NCBI GenBank assembly: GCA_035771165.1
Contig: JAWNZC010000001.1
Location: 6,017,501 to 6,081,500 of the forward strand
From: Paragorgia papillata
Lineage: Eukaryota; Cnidaria; Anthozoa; Scleralcyonacea; Coralliidae
Length of the DNA: 64,000 bases
Reading direction: 5' to 3'
Of the stretch, positions 1-31,200 are shown piece by piece (within the stretch, counting starts at the first letter, position 1; each line of letters begins with the position of its first letter). Position numbers and translations under genes: made by a program. The notes below the pieces were generated by a model. That model was not told the DNA's origin. It saw only the letters and a list, made by a program, of their open reading frames with translations, and did no database searches.

Positions 1-2
1 TC

Positions 3-122
3 GTTTATACACAAGATGGCGGAACAAGATCAGATTTTGAAAATGAGGTACGAACTGCTCTTACAACTCGTTTACAAATGTTATTGACTGAGGCAATGGA
101 GCCCGATGCCAAATGCAACTAG
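3..122 (+). CDS. possible C-terminal exon of an upstream gene (partial)
   Basis: One frame is open from the window edge to a TAG ending at 122, about 39 codons, ending EAMEPDAKCN. Composition is protein-like (charged, helical, few low-complexity residues). The gene would continue to the left of the window. I do not recognise the family. A second short frame starting at ATGGCGG (16) is also open but ends after 23 codons, so the longer frame is preferred. No clear acceptor site can be judged because the exon start lies outside the window. It could be chance. Confidence 0.3.
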   Translation, partial: VYTQDGGTRSDFENEVRTALTTRLQMLLTEAMEPDAKCN

Positions 123-386
123 ATGTCTTTTGATCCATCGTGATTCTCCGTCACTTAATTTTCAGCTATCGTCTATTCCCATTTGCTTATTTCCATAATT
201 AATTTTCATTGTTCACTATTCATGTTATTACTTACTCACTTCCTCTTTATCTAATATAAAAGCTCGCATGCTCAATTGTAATTACATTACTGATGATGGT
301 TCACGTATGAACCGAAACGTATTAAGAAATAAAATGCTTTTCGTCTTGGTTTTACGCTTCCTCATTCTATTGCATTTTCCGCCAAA

Positions 387-626
387 TCATTTTACAACTA
401 CGGATTGTGTTGTACTACTACTACCGATAGATTGCCCAGAAAACCCAAACAGACGACGATGCCCCTCGATTGCCCGGTTGTTGGATGCCCTCTCCGGTTC
501 ATTTGGCACGATATCTGTTGCTCTAGTGGTTACGGTGGGATTGCTGGTTCTTGAATTTTTAGGCGAAGTACCTACACCATCCAGTAGTTGTACAATAATA
601 TCTCTAGCCTGTACCAAAGATGGCTG
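387..626 (-). CDS. possible exon of an unrecognised protein
   Basis: The minus strand is open from about 626 down to a stop at 387, with a hydrophilic Ser/Thr/Arg-rich translation (VQARDIIVQLLDGVG, then RRLFGFSGQSIGSSS). This looks more like real protein than the hydrophobic plus-strand reading of the same bases. No supporting splice partners or domain were found. It may be a fragment of a multicopy or transposon-associated gene. Function unknown. Confidence 0.22.
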   Translation of the reverse strand, partial: QPSLVQARDIIVQLLDGVGTSPKNSRTSNPTVTTRATDIVPNEPERASNNRAIEGHRRLFGFSGQSIGSSSTTQSVVVK

Positions 627-837
627 AATTTCGATTCAGCTGTCGCCGTACGCGAAGAATCTCTCATTTCCCACCATGTTTACTGAAAAAGCGCGCGAAC
701 AATTTCGCACAATCACGCGCCATTTTGAAAACAGGGCAGACCCTAGATCACATCGACGCCATCTTGTGTATAAAACGCGGTGAGACCACTGCGTGGGAGT
801 AGCGCGTGGGAATTTGCAATGCATCACGGCATTGTTG

Positions 838-1016
838 TTGCCAAATGAAACGTTCGTTGCCAAATAACGCTATGTTGTTGCCGAATTTAACGATAAACAG
901 TTGCCAAATAACGATATGTTGTTGCCAAATAACGATATGTTGTTGCCGAATAACGATATGTTGTTGCCAAATAACGATATGTTGTTGCCAAATAACGATA
1001 TGTTGTTGCCGAATTG
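838..1016. repeat. 21-bp tandem repeat (TTGCCAAATAACG type)
   Basis: Six or more near-identical 21-bp units, each starting TTGCCAAATAACG and ending ATATGTTG, with G/A variation (CCGAATAACG). Decayed units continue to about 1120 (TTGTTGCCAAACG, TTGTTGCCATG). The reading frame across it is open only because the period is divisible by three. Confidence 0.85.
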
Positions 1017-1506
1017 ATGTGTGTTCTGATAGCCCAATTAATGTTTTATTGTTGCCAAACGATATTTTTGTTATTGATGTTTCGTTATTGTCAACAAACG
1101 TCTTGTTGTTGCCATGAAATAGTTAGAACCGATGGCCAAATGTTACACGATCGTTGCCAAATGTGTTATTTAATTTTGACACACATCACCCGCCATAAAT
1201 GAAAGAGTTTGATGCCATCAATGGGGTACTTTGTCTTGGTGTGTTTTTCCTGTCGCTGTTTTCTATTAAATTTTTAGTATAGACATTGTATTTATTATTT
1301 ATTGCGATTAAATTCAAATTAAATTTATACGTGAGTTAACGCAAAACCCAGGCAGAGAATTGCAGAAATAGATGACTTAACTTACATAAAAACCCATCTT
1401 TTGCCGTCGAAAGAACGTGTATACTTACAACCGCAAACGTCGGGCAGCTGTAAAAGGGACAAATGCCAATCTAAACAGCCGATCGCAAAGGCAAAATGTG
1501 CTGGGT

Positions 1507-1819
1507 ACACACGTAAAAATCTCACAGCTTGTCAGGCTGGGGACAAGTTGTAGCAATGCTGTTCATTTAAGAAGCTGCTACAACCTTGTTAGCATCAACC
1601 TGTTAACAACTTGTTAAGTGCAGAGCGGTAACAGGAACAACTTGTCATCAGTCTGTTGGAGTCATCAGTCTTGTTACAGGTTGTCAACAACCTGTTACAG
1701 ACATGTTAACAGACTGGGACAGCCAGTGCGAACACATGACCGGTGACAGCCTGTTGAACAGCCTTGTAACAACTTGCTTGCAGGACTGTAACAGCTTGTG
1801 CGTTTTTACGTGTGTACTA
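1507..1819. mobile_element. foldback element with ACACGTAAAAA ends, copy 1
   Basis: Left end ACACGTAAAAATCTCACAGC and right end TGTGCGTTTTTACGTGTGT are inverted copies. GTAC touches both ends and may be the target duplication. The interior consists of decayed alternations of AACTTGT, AACAGCCTGTTA and ACAAC, with no ORF. A second copy of the family lies at 52206-52657. No transposase is present, so it is non-autonomous. Superfamily unknown. Confidence 0.7.
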
Positions 1820-2559
1820 GGGTTGTATTAGATGACGTCTTAACCTCTTGTCAGACTGACTGAGGTCTTGACAGTACGGACCGAGGGGTCGTATAGCGAG
1901 GTATGTACATAAAAGACCGAGGTCCGATATTTTCCGTAATGACCAAGCAGAAGAAGTTAATTAGAAGTTTGTTACATGGCTTTTTGCCGAAACAACATAC
2001 CTTACATTACCTTATATGATACGTACTTATGTAGCGTGACCTCGAGCGTGTGACATAGACACATCGTTGTCGCAGTTGTTGCATGCTCTTGTTGTTATCG
2101 CTTTTGGGTTCCTAAAAGTCAGTTCCGTATTGCTCATCGTCCGACTCGTACAGGATTTAGAGCTTAGGTTGCTGAATTCATAAAATTTTTGCGGTTCTCT
2201 TTCGTTGTAGCTTTTGTAAACAAAAGATGAGAACACACGATTTCAACGGAAGAGAATTGTGCCATATAATAATACTTAATGCATGCTTTTCTTTTCTTTA
2301 ATGTTTGACTAATTTTCTGTATTGTTTTGTAGGAGAAATGTCAAAACATCGTATGTAAGGTATTATGTTTATCAATGGACCACAACCAAAACTGTAACTT
2401 ACAGGAGAACTTGCACACAAACCTGTGCTTCTCATTTTATTTTCTGCTGGTCTAAAAAGACAGTCTGCCGGTGAGTTTCTTCATTTTTTATTCATTCTTT
2501 CTTTCTTTCCTTTCCCTTTTCCTTTTTCTATTCTTCCCTTTCCTTTCTTCGCCTTTCTT
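1820..2559. other. non-coding stretch, no feature recognised
   Basis: No convincing gene, RNA or repeat is visible. Small ORFs here have no splice support. A pyrimidine-rich tract begins at the right edge. Confidence 0.5.
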
Positions 2560-2972
<413 letters not shown>

Positions 2973-3173
2973 TTAGTCCATTTGATCAAACAGTTCTGCT
3001 TAATTAACAAAAATAAGGCGATAGGGCCCTAAAGGTAGCCTATCAACCACTTAAACAATCTAACTTAAAATTATTTACAAAATAGTTGTTACTTTTTAAT
3101 TTTTTTTTTTGTCATTTTGAGTCAAAGATAAAAGATAAAAAAGGAAAGTTAAAAGTACTATACAACATTCCAA

Positions 3174-5387
3174 CTAGGCAGTGGAGGTGACGGTGGATTT
3201 GAATAGGTTCTTTATCCGGATTGAACCAAACAATACAGCTCTTTGCATAATTTTCAGTGCTTTTGTTGCATCAGACTTTCCAAGGTAGCGCACGAGAGTT
3301 GATTGCAATTCTTCTGAATACCCTCCAAGGGCATCAACAATGACATTGATTTGCTCAACTTTGTATCCACCATATCGTTCTTTCAATTCCTTGCGAACTT
3401 CTTGATATTTTCCTTGCTTCTCAGTAACCTTTATTTGTCTATTGGCGATCCAGGGGCAGCTGAATTCAACGACAGTTATTTCTTTCTTCACGTGATCGTA
3501 GACTACTGTATCTGGCCGATTTCCCTGTTCCTCAGTGTATAACATTTGTCCTCCCGCAGAATAGATGGGTATATCCCAGTGGATGGTTACTTCGGCGTTT
3601 TCTACCGCTGGCTTTGGAGTTATTTTGGTATTCCATGGTGGGACTTTAGTGATCAGATTGTATTTTCTTAGAATAAAAAAATATAGACATTTCATCCCAT
3701 TGTTGTGCCGGTACAAATACTCAGATTGTGACAACATTGCACATCCAGTAAGTACGTGGGCGACTGTCTCCTGTTTGACCTTACATAGCCTGCACTGATT
3801 AGTTGGTATTTCTTGCCCGAGTTTCTGCTGATAGTAGACTCGCGTCGGTAGCAGCTGTTGGTACAACTCCTCGATGTCGGCAACGACATCTGTCGGGCAC
3901 TCCTGCCAAAGGTTAAGCCATAGAAAACAGGATTGTTTGTTTAGGCTGTCATCTGACCAACGGTTTGTTGTAAATTGTCCTAGCCATTTTTGGTTTTCAA
4001 CTTCTCTTTTTCTCGAATTTTGTCGAGCTTTCTGTAAAACTTCTTTGACTCTTTCTTCGGAGCACGCTCTAAGTTCCGTTCCATCATTTTTCGTGAATTT
4101 TATGCTCCATTCATCGTTCCCCACGTTCTCGTTAATTTCAACGCCTAACTTTGTTGCCATTTTCTTCGCATCTTTTATTATCGATCTTCTTCCTTTTCCT
4201 TCTCTTTGCTGGTCGATCTTAGCCACAGCTTTCATCATCGGATCACTTGAAGAATGCAGGTGAACAGCTATTTTTATCTTTGTTTCCATATACTCTTGTT
4301 CAACTGATTTCATGCCACGGCCACCCAAGGATCTTGGCAAATACAGAAGTGGCACGGATGCTCCAGGGTGTCTTGCACCTACTTCGGTTAGTATTTTTCT
4401 AACTTCCCGATCTAGTTCTTGTAGATCGTGTACTGTCCACTCGGTGGTGCACATGTAATAGGTAAGCGCTGGAATAGCAAACGTGTTGGTGGCATGTATC
4501 TTCAGTGGTTCAGCCATCGGCGAGGACCATATTAGCCAGATTCGTTGAAGGAATTCCTTGCTGGCTTTATCGCGAAGTAATCGCGAATCGTGGCAGATGT
4601 GTTCATAAATACCCAGGAATTGGTATGGTGCATCCTTATCAACTGTTCTAAGTGTTGTAGTTTCATTTAACTGCATTTCACTCTGCTCTTCTAGTTTTCC
4701 TCTCTTCACAACCATCGTAGCACATTTCCTAACTCCCCACTCCATATTCAAATCCGTCATACATTGTTGTGTTAGCTTCAAAATTAGATGGAGTTTCTTT
4801 TCATTTGCAGCAAAAGCTTTCAGGTCATCTATGAACATAAGATGGGTGATTTTAAGTTTCACCGGTTTGCTCAAGACGTACCCCTCTGTCGCTCTCAGCT
4901 TCCAGGCAATTGGGTTGAGATAGATCGTGAATAACTTCGGGCACAGGGAGTCACCTTGGAGTAATCCTTTTCTGAGGGTTACTTTAGATGATTCCTCCAT
5001 ACCAGCTTTCGTCTGTACCACCAGCGTGATGGAGCATCTGGTTACAAGCTTCATTACAATACGTACGAGTTTGTCTTCTTGATTGTTGGTAATATTCTGT
5101 TCGAAACCTTGTCTTATTTGATTTTGTTGAAGTAAAACTTCTTCCTCAATCGATTTCTTTCCTGCAAGATTCTGTACCTTTAGTTGATTTGCCCGTACTC
5201 GTAAATTATCCTTCGAAAGTCCCAGATGTTCATATCCTTTCTTATGCCATAGCTCTTGTAGGACATCTACATATTTCTTCTTCTTTCCATTGCCGTCCAA
5301 TGGTGGATTTTCTCCGTTTCTTAACTCAAGTGCTTTACTTCTACAGTCCTGTAGGTCTGACAACATTGTACTTGTCCATCTGACCAT
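3174..5387 (-). CDS. non-LTR retrotransposon protein: Myb-like, partial RT, CCHC, RLE endonuclease (RT core deleted)
   Basis: 737 residues, ATG at 5387. In order: a Myb-like DNA-binding start (RWTSTMLSDLQDC, residues 3-75); a reverse transcriptase beginning only at LVRIVMKLVTR (107), with RKGLLQGDSLCP (139-150) and the catalytic FIDD box at 185-188; thumb region with YLPRSLGGRG (349-358); a zinc knuckle C-x2-C-x8-H-x4-C (532-549); and a restriction-like endonuclease with RPD (624-626), VVEFSCPW (639-646) and KYQEV (660-664). This order is that of R2/R4/NeSL-type LINEs, in which the protein nicks target DNA and copies its RNA there. The RT fingers and the motif carrying the first catalytic Asp are missing between residues about 90 and 107, so this copy should be unable to reverse-transcribe, although the frame stays open. 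Confidence 0.9.
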   Translation of the reverse strand: MVRWTSTMLSDLQDCRSKALELRNGENPPLDGNGKKKKYVDVLQELWHKKGYEHLGLSKDNLRVRANQLKVQNLAGKKSIEEEVLLQQNQIRQGFEQNITNNQEDKLVRIVMKLVTRCSITLVVQTKAGMEESSKVTLRKGLLQGDSLCPKLFTIYLNPIAWKLRATEGYVLSKPVKLKITHLMFIDDLKAFAANEKKLHLILKLTQQCMTDLNMEWGVRKCATMVVKRGKLEEQSEMQLNETTTLRTVDKDAPYQFLGIYEHICHDSRLLRDKASKEFLQRIWLIWSSPMAEPLKIHATNTFAIPALTYYMCTTEWTVHDLQELDREVRKILTEVGARHPGASVPLLYLPRSLGGRGMKSVEQEYMETKIKIAVHLHSSSDPMMKAVAKIDQQREGKGRRSIIKDAKKMATKLGVEINENVGNDEWSIKFTKNDGTELRACSEERVKEVLQKARQNSRKREVENQKWLGQFTTNRWSDDSLNKQSCFLWLNLWQECPTDVVADIEELYQQLLPTRVYYQQKLGQEIPTNQCRLCKVKQETVAHVLTGCAMLSQSEYLYRHNNGMKCLYFFILRKYNLITKVPPWNTKITPKPAVENAEVTIHWDIPIYSAGGQMLYTEEQGNRPDTVVYDHVKKEITVVEFSCPWIANRQIKVTEKQGKYQEVRKELKERYGGYKVEQINVIVDALGGYSEELQSTLVRYLGKSDATKALKIMQRAVLFGSIRIKNLFKSTVTSTA

Positions 5388-5832
<445 letters not shown>

Positions 5833-6045
5833 GGTTCATGAATTATTAATGACTTTTTGAAACTTATTTGAATATTGAAGAACCTATCCTTACTACCAAT
5901 GGGTAACTACCACCAAACAAGTTGCCCGAACAAGACCAGTTTACTCGTGTTATTCAGGATGGCGAGCTAACACTAGGGGCGATGAATGTACAATACGTAA
6001 GGAATTTTATTGCACTTTTATTAATACACAAATAATTACTTTAAT

Positions 6046-6091
6046 CAGTCTTCATATAAAATCAGTCTTCATATAAAATCAGTCTTCATAA
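6046..6091. repeat. short direct repeat AATCAGTCTTCATA
   Basis: Three adjacent copies of AATCAGTCTTCATATAAA, the last truncated. Confidence 0.8.
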
Positions 6092-6116
6092 AGGACTAGG
6101 AGCTAATCATCCTTAC

Positions 6117-6391
6117 TCGCAGCCAGCAGCTGAATTGCGACGGACGCAGATCAACGTGGCCATGTCGAGGCATATCAAAGCCACTTCCAGGCAGCCGCCA
6201 TCGTCGGCACAGTTCAGACTACGGATCACAGCTAAGATGTAGGTGTTGATTTTATGGAGGGAGGAAAGCCGGAGAACCTGGTGGAAAAAAAACCTCGAAG
6301 CACCGGAGAGATCAACTATAACTCTACTCACATAGCCAAGCTCGGCAGTGGGGTCATACCCAAGCGGTCACCCGTCCAAGTACTAACCCCG

Positions 6392-6396
<5 letters not shown>
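6117..6396 (-). mobile_element. 5S-rRNA-derived SINE, copy A
   Basis: Read on the minus strand, GGTTAGTACTTGGACGGGTG followed by ACCGCTTGGGTATGACCCC corresponds to the 3' half of 5S rRNA, including the box C region. It continues into a shared body (CTCTCCGGTGCTTCGAGG, then GGTTCTCCGGCTTTCCTCCC) also seen at 39030-39315 and 41704-41857. The copy abuts a TA microsatellite. 5S-headed elements with a common body are SINE3-class retroposons transcribed by Pol III from the internal promoter. The 5' part of the 5S moiety is missing, so it is not a working rRNA gene. Confidence 0.8.

Positions 6397-6450
<54 letters not shown>
6397..6450. repeat. TA microsatellite
   Basis: About 27 TA units directly against the 5S-derived end of SINE copy A. 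Confidence 0.97.
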
Positions 6451-6454
<4 letters not shown>

Positions 6455-6510
6455 TACTCGTATGTGTAGACAGCGTTCACTACTGATGCATATTTTGTTT
6501 AATACTGTAG

Positions 6511-25452
<18,942 letters not shown>

Positions 25453-25749
25453 GGTGACTTTATACAGGTGGGAGTCTGATAATACAAGTCTATTATTTTG
25501 TTCAAAAAACCTTTAAAAAGCAGCCATAGCTTCGAAAACATAACGTATCTATATGTTAATGGCCGTGTCCGTCCGTATATATACTTATGTACACTTCCCA
25601 TTGTATTTCAGGACTACAGTATAGATGGTAAAAACGTGGATTTTAGATTCGTACGCAGCCTATGCACATGCCGAAACGATTTTACCAGACCTATTTTTCG
25701 ACAATGGTTCATTGAATCTGTTGTTTTAGTAACTGTTGATTATTGTAGT
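25453..25749. other. likely 3' untranslated region of the receptor gene
   Basis: Directly downstream of the stop, with no further coding signal. A small ORF at 25498-25788 has no support. Confidence 0.4.
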
Positions 25750-26660
25750 CCTTTTTTAAACTTCCATTTCTTTGATTTTAGTTTTTGAAAACATTTTTTT
25801 TTAATATTTGGGAAAATTTAATTTTCTGTTGTGTCAAGTATATATTGTGTATTGTCCTGCTTGATTTTCATTGACAAAGGCTCCTTCAGTCTGTTGTTTT
25901 TAATAACTGTTACTGTTCAATATAATTGTTGTTGTTAAGCTTTTATTTCTTTATTGATTTTAGTTTTAGAAAGCAATTTTTTTCAATATTTGGGGAAATT
26001 TAATTTTCTGTTGTGTTAAGTATTGTGTATTGTACTGCTTGATTTTCATTGACAAAGGCTCCTCGAGTCTGTTGTTTTTCACAACTGTTATTTTTTAATA
26101 TTGTTGTTGGTAAAACTTTTATTTCTGTGATTTTAGTTTTAGACCCCGTTTACACGATGCCGGTACAATTTGAAACTGCGGAACAAAATCATGCCGGTGT
26201 GTAAATACAGGCCAAAAAGTCTTGCGTTTACATGGTGTCGGTATAATATAATGACGGATTAACATGTGACTATTCTCTTCCAATGAGAATTGAGAAGACT
26301 TTGTGAATACTGCTGACCCGAATACTGTGGTCGTATATATCGTGATTATACCGTCATCAAACTGTTACGGCACGGGCGTTTACACGATACCGGTTAGTGT
26401 TCCGTTTTCATTTCATGCCGTCAAGGAACCCGTCTTCATTTTGTGCCGTTTTCATGTCATTTTTGTGCCGGTATCGTGTAAACGCAAGGCCTAAACGGCA
26501 TGATTTTGTTCCGTTTTCAAATTGTACCATCATCGTGTAAACGGGATCTTAGAAAGCAATTTTTTTTAATATTTGGGAAAATTTAATTTTCTGTCGTGTC
26601 AAGTATATATTGTATTGTACTGCTTGATTTTCATTGACAAAGGTTCTTTGTAATAAGAAT
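25750..26660. repeat. three-fold direct repeat of about 190 bp, third copy interrupted by a MITE
   Basis: Units share GATTTTAGTTTT, AATATTTGGGAAAATTTAAT, TTTTCTGTTGTGTCAAGTAT and GATTTTCATTGACAAAGG. They start at about 25775, 25958 and 26130. In the third, the MITE 26142-26548 sits inside the GTTTTAGAAAGC segment that is intact in copy 2. Confidence 0.85.
26142..26548. mobile_element. PIF/Harbinger-like MITE, TTA target duplication
   Basis: Ends GACCCCGTTTACACGATGCC and CATCGTGTAAACGGGATC are inverted and flanked by TTA at 26139-26141 and 26549-26551. The neighbouring repeat copy shows the empty site with a single TTA. Internal subrepeats of GTTTACACGATACCGG also occur. No transposase. Confidence 0.88.
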
Positions 26661-27456
26661 AATAATATATATATATAGTTGTGTTTTAAACTTCTGTTTC
26701 TTTGGATTTCGATTCATATATTTGTGAGATTTCTACGTCCTTCGATATATATTTGTCATTTATTATTCATGTTAAAAAAAAACAAGAAACGACGACCGTG
26801 TAAATGATCTTGTCTGCCATTTTCGACGAACCTTCTAACGTAGTGCCCAGGTTATACGAGGTTGCCATGCTTCTCCCAAATTTAATTCTGCATAGAAATT
26901 TCAAATCAACATGACATGTATGACAATTGACCGTACCGAAAAAGATGGCGACTTGAACATTTAACCACAATCATTTGCGTGCAGTAAATTTTGTTTCTTG
27001 CAGAATTATTGCAAGATATGGTTTTAAAACGATCAACTTTGGTAGGAATGAACTTCTTCCATTTTCGCATGATAAACAATGCTTAGTTGTTATTTGAGCT
27101 GATTTGAGGTCGCAAAGAATTGTAGTTAAATGTACCGCCGCCATCTTTTTTTTTTGGTACCGTCAATTGTGGTTAAATACGCCTGAACGATTCTAGACAA
27201 TTTAGAATTGAACACATCATATGACAACTTAGAATTGAACACATATTTCATTAACTTTCTTTACATGCAGACGTGGCATTGTACATGTATATTTTGAAGT
27301 TTAAAATACACAGACGCTATTATAAAATGATTAGGCCTAATTTCCATAAATAAACTCTTTGTGAACTTGTTGTAGAATAGTTCTGTAGTGTTTGTGGCAC
27401 GTTTTTATATCTATCTAATTGAAGGGCGAACTTGGAATAATGGACCTAACTCTTAA

Positions 27457-27679
27457 GCCCTAATCAAACGAGAACGCAAGTCATCACAAGTTGGCTGTCA
27501 CGCTATCTCAGCCAGCCGCTCTGAATAATTTCCCGAAAATATTATGTACCGTGACAAAGTTAAAACTTGTTTAAAACACTCATGAAACCTTTATTTTGTT
27601 AATTTGGGTGTTCGAACGACCGCCACAGAAATTTGTGACTGCCAACTTGCGATGACTTGCGTTCTCGTTTGATTAGAGC
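27457..27679. mobile_element. MITE with GCCCTAATCAAACGAGAACG ends
   Basis: About 40-bp inverted arms (ending CAAGTTGGC / GCCAACTTG) inside TAA..TTT flanks. 223 bp, no ORF. Confidence 0.85.
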
Positions 27680-27737
27680 TTTATACAATTCTATCAAGAA
27701 CCCTACAACAAGACATCTCCCCTCACAGCAATTCTAA

Positions 27738-28127
27738 GGCCATGTCGACACTAATTCGTTTTCAAACGAAAACGGAGACCTCGTATCGAAAACGTATCAA
27801 AAGTTCTCTGTCCACACTATCGTTTTTGAATCGTTTTCGCCGTTTAATAAAACGCTAAAAAGATCTACAGGGTTATGAATGAATAGTTCTAGGTGACTGA
27901 AACCAAGATAACATAATCGTGACATCATCGTTTTTCAAAAGCTTCGTTTTTGCCGTCCACACTCGTGCAGAAAAACGGCCTCTTCGAATGTCTCCACTCT
28001 GGAGAGCGTTTTCGAAACACTCCGTTTCGGTCACCGAAGACGCCGGATGAGTGTGGACGAAAGGCCTAACCGTATCAAAAAGTCTCCGTTTTCGTTTGAA
28101 AACGGATTAGTGTGGACATACATGGCC
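27738..28127. mobile_element. PIF/Harbinger-like MITE, TAA target duplication
   Basis: GGCCATGTCGACACTAATTC and GATTAGTGTGGACATACATG-GCC are inverted. TAA flanks at 27735-27737 and 28128-28130. The interior has several CGTTTTC-rich imperfect palindromes. Confidence 0.87.
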
Positions 28128-28221
28128 TAAAACAAGTCAGCAGTCATAGAAATTAGACCAGCATGTTATTCTTACGAGGTTTATGAAACCGATCATATAT
28201 GTAGTAATAATCTTGAGCTGT

Positions 28222-31200
28222 TCATTCGCCAAGCTTCGTAACAACACCGGTTCCGACTGTTCTGCTTCCTTCGCGTAGCGTAAACCTTAAACCAACTTCC
28301 ACAGGCATGTCCCACATCAAGTTAAACGTTAGGTTGGCGTTCTCTCCTGGCATCACAAACTCTTTTCCCTCAGGCAGTGTGATGGTGGCAGCTACGTCTC
28401 CAGTTCGTACGTACATCTGGGGTGTATAGTTGGTGACGAATGGCTTGTGACGTCCTCCTTCTTCCTTCTTTAAGATGTACACCTAGATAGGAACACACGA
28501 GGATTAAAGACAAAGTCAAAGTGGACAGATACATGTAGATGAGCTCCAGCAACTACCATATAGTTTATTCGATTCGTAACGTGTTGTCGTCGTCGTTGTT
28601 TTTGATGTTGATGTTATTCACGACGTTGCTGTTGTCGATGCTGACATTGTTGTTGTTCATGGTGATGCTGAAGTTGTTGATGTTGTTGTTGTTGATGTTG
28701 CTGTTATGTTGTTGTTGATGTTGCTGTTATGTTGTTGTTATTGAGGATGCTGATGTTGTTGTTGATGATGTTGTTGATAATGTTGTTGACGATGTTGTTG
28801 TTCTTGATGACATCGTCGTTGGTGTGTGCTAAATAACTATATCGTAGGAATCTACAGTACAACAACAGCTGAAGCCGTATTAACTAGCAACTCACCTCAG
28901 CCTGAAAGTTGGAATGCGAAGTGACTGAGCCAGGTACACACAACACGACACCTCGTTTGACTTCATCTCTTTTAATTCCACGAACTAAAGCACCCAAGTT
29001 GTCGCCAGCTTCACCTCTGTCTAATGTCTTGTGAAACATTTCGAGACCTACAATTATAACACAACAAGATACACTCGCACATGTATCTGTCAACATTTTT
29101 CTGTTATCGGATAATCCATCGGCAATCAAAATGTTTCCACAAGTGCGTCTTCTCTGAGAAAGAATCAGGATACATTTCACTCATGCTTTTTAAACTTTTC
29201 ACAAAGTTTGTGAAGAGTTTGAGAACTCAAATGAAATGTATTAGCGGAAATTTGGGCTTTCGCGACATTCCTAAATAGCGTTATTTTCCCCTTGACTTTT
29301 CAGCTTTGCCTGCATGGAGGCAAACTTTAGGTGCCTCGCCGTAACTGCTGTTATCCTGACAACAGACAGACAGACAGACAGACAAACAAACAAACAAACA
29401 AACAAACAAACACAAACAAACAAACAAACAAACAAACAAACAAACAAACAGAGACAGAGAAACAGATAGACGAACAAAGAAACAGACAGACAAAGAAACA
29501 GACAAACAAACATAAGTTGTCAGCATTGATGACTCGCCAATGCCTGCAACATGCTTGTACATGTTACCTGTAACAACCGTCTTCGTTCCACTGTTATGAC
29601 CAACAAACTGCACTTCATCTCCCTTCTTAACAACACCTCGCTCAATACGACCAGTCACGACCGTACCACGACCAGCAATCGAGTACACATCTTCCACTGG
29701 CATCAAAAACGGTTTTTCAAGGTCTCGGGGTGGGGTCGGGATGTACGCGTCCACTGCTTCCAGGAGCTTCTTTATAGAGTCCAAACCAATTTCTGGATTC
29801 TTGTCTTCGAGAGCACAAAGCGCTGAGCCTATAATGATCGGAGTGTCCTCACTGTAGCCGAACGTTGGTAAGAGTTCATGAAGCTCCAGCTCGACCTGAA
29901 ATTTAAACCAAAAAAATTTAGACCAAATGAAGTAGATTCGCAAAATAACGGTCATCCATGTTGATTAGGTTCAAAATTTGAATCTCGCTTGTGATTGGAC
30001 GATATCGTTTTTGTTACTAATTGTAAATCACATTTGAACAAACTTAGATTTGAACAAACAAAATTTCACATTTGAACAAACATTAGAGCAAACTGAAAAG
30101 GTGGTAAACTGCTGAGAATTGTTTTAAAATGAAATACTAACGTTTCAAGCGGAACTCTTCATTTCGCTCTGATGAAGGACTCCACTCGAAACGTCAGTAT
30201 TTCATTATCAAAACTATTCTCGGCAGTTTACCACCTTTTCACTTTGTTCTATCTTATAACACTGCCTTCGTAGTACTCTACTTTTTTGTCAATTGACCAT
30301 TTGCATTACGTCCCTTGGCGAAGAAAAAATACAGTATCAGTTTTCAACTAGAAACACTGCGAGGCATTGTACAGTAGAAAATATCTGTATACAGTAAGGA
30401 ATGAACGTCTTACGAGTTCTAACATCTCAGGATCATCCACCATGTCTGCCTTGTTTACATAAACTACAAGCTTTTTCACGCCAACCTGAAAGATAAGCAG
30501 AGGTTAACAAGGTAAGATATTTGCCAATAACTGAATAAAATACATCATTTGACCAAAAGGTTTTGGGAATAATTGTGACTTGGTGATACTGTATTGTACA
30601 GTACTTGTACTGTGCTGTCCACTGTACTGTGCACTGTATTGTATTATGCACTGTATTGTACTGTCCACTGTATTGCACTGTCCACTGTATTGTACTATGC
30701 ACTGTATTGTACTGTCCACTGTATTGTACTGTCCACTGTATTGTACTGTCCACTGTATTGTACTGTCCACTGTATTGTACTGTCCACTGTATTGTACTGT
30801 CCACTGTATTGTACTGTCCACTGTATTGCACTGTCCACTGTATTGCACTGTCCACTGTATTGTACTATGCACTGTATTGTACTGTGCACTGTATTGTACT
30901 GTCCACTGTATTGTACTGTCCACTGTATTGTACTGTACTGTCCACTGTATTGTACTGTACCATCCACTGTACTGTAGTTGTACTGTACTGTATACTGTAC
31001 TCTACTTTTACTGTAATGTAGTTGTACTGTATGGTGCTGAGGTAGTACTGCAGTGTGTACAACACTATATGCTGTACCTGGTTGGCCAGTAGCAAATGTT
31101 CTCTTGTCTGAGGCATCTGTCCATCAGTAGCAGCCACAACAAGTATAGCACCATCCATCTGAGCAGCTCCAGTGATCATATTCTGGGTAATGTTCACAAA

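Noticed and set aside
268..627. 119-codon hydrophobic plus-strand ORF
   Set aside because: Shadow-like composition and no splice or domain support; the minus-strand reading of the same bases is more protein-like, though also weak.
1210..1276. ATG with a hydrophobic stretch as the missing receptor signal peptide
   Set aside because: Runs into a stop with no donor in the required phase 1; not convincing.
6117..6396. Functional 5S rRNA gene
   Set aside because: Only the 3' part of 5S is present, fused to a body shared by three copies; a SINE explains it better.
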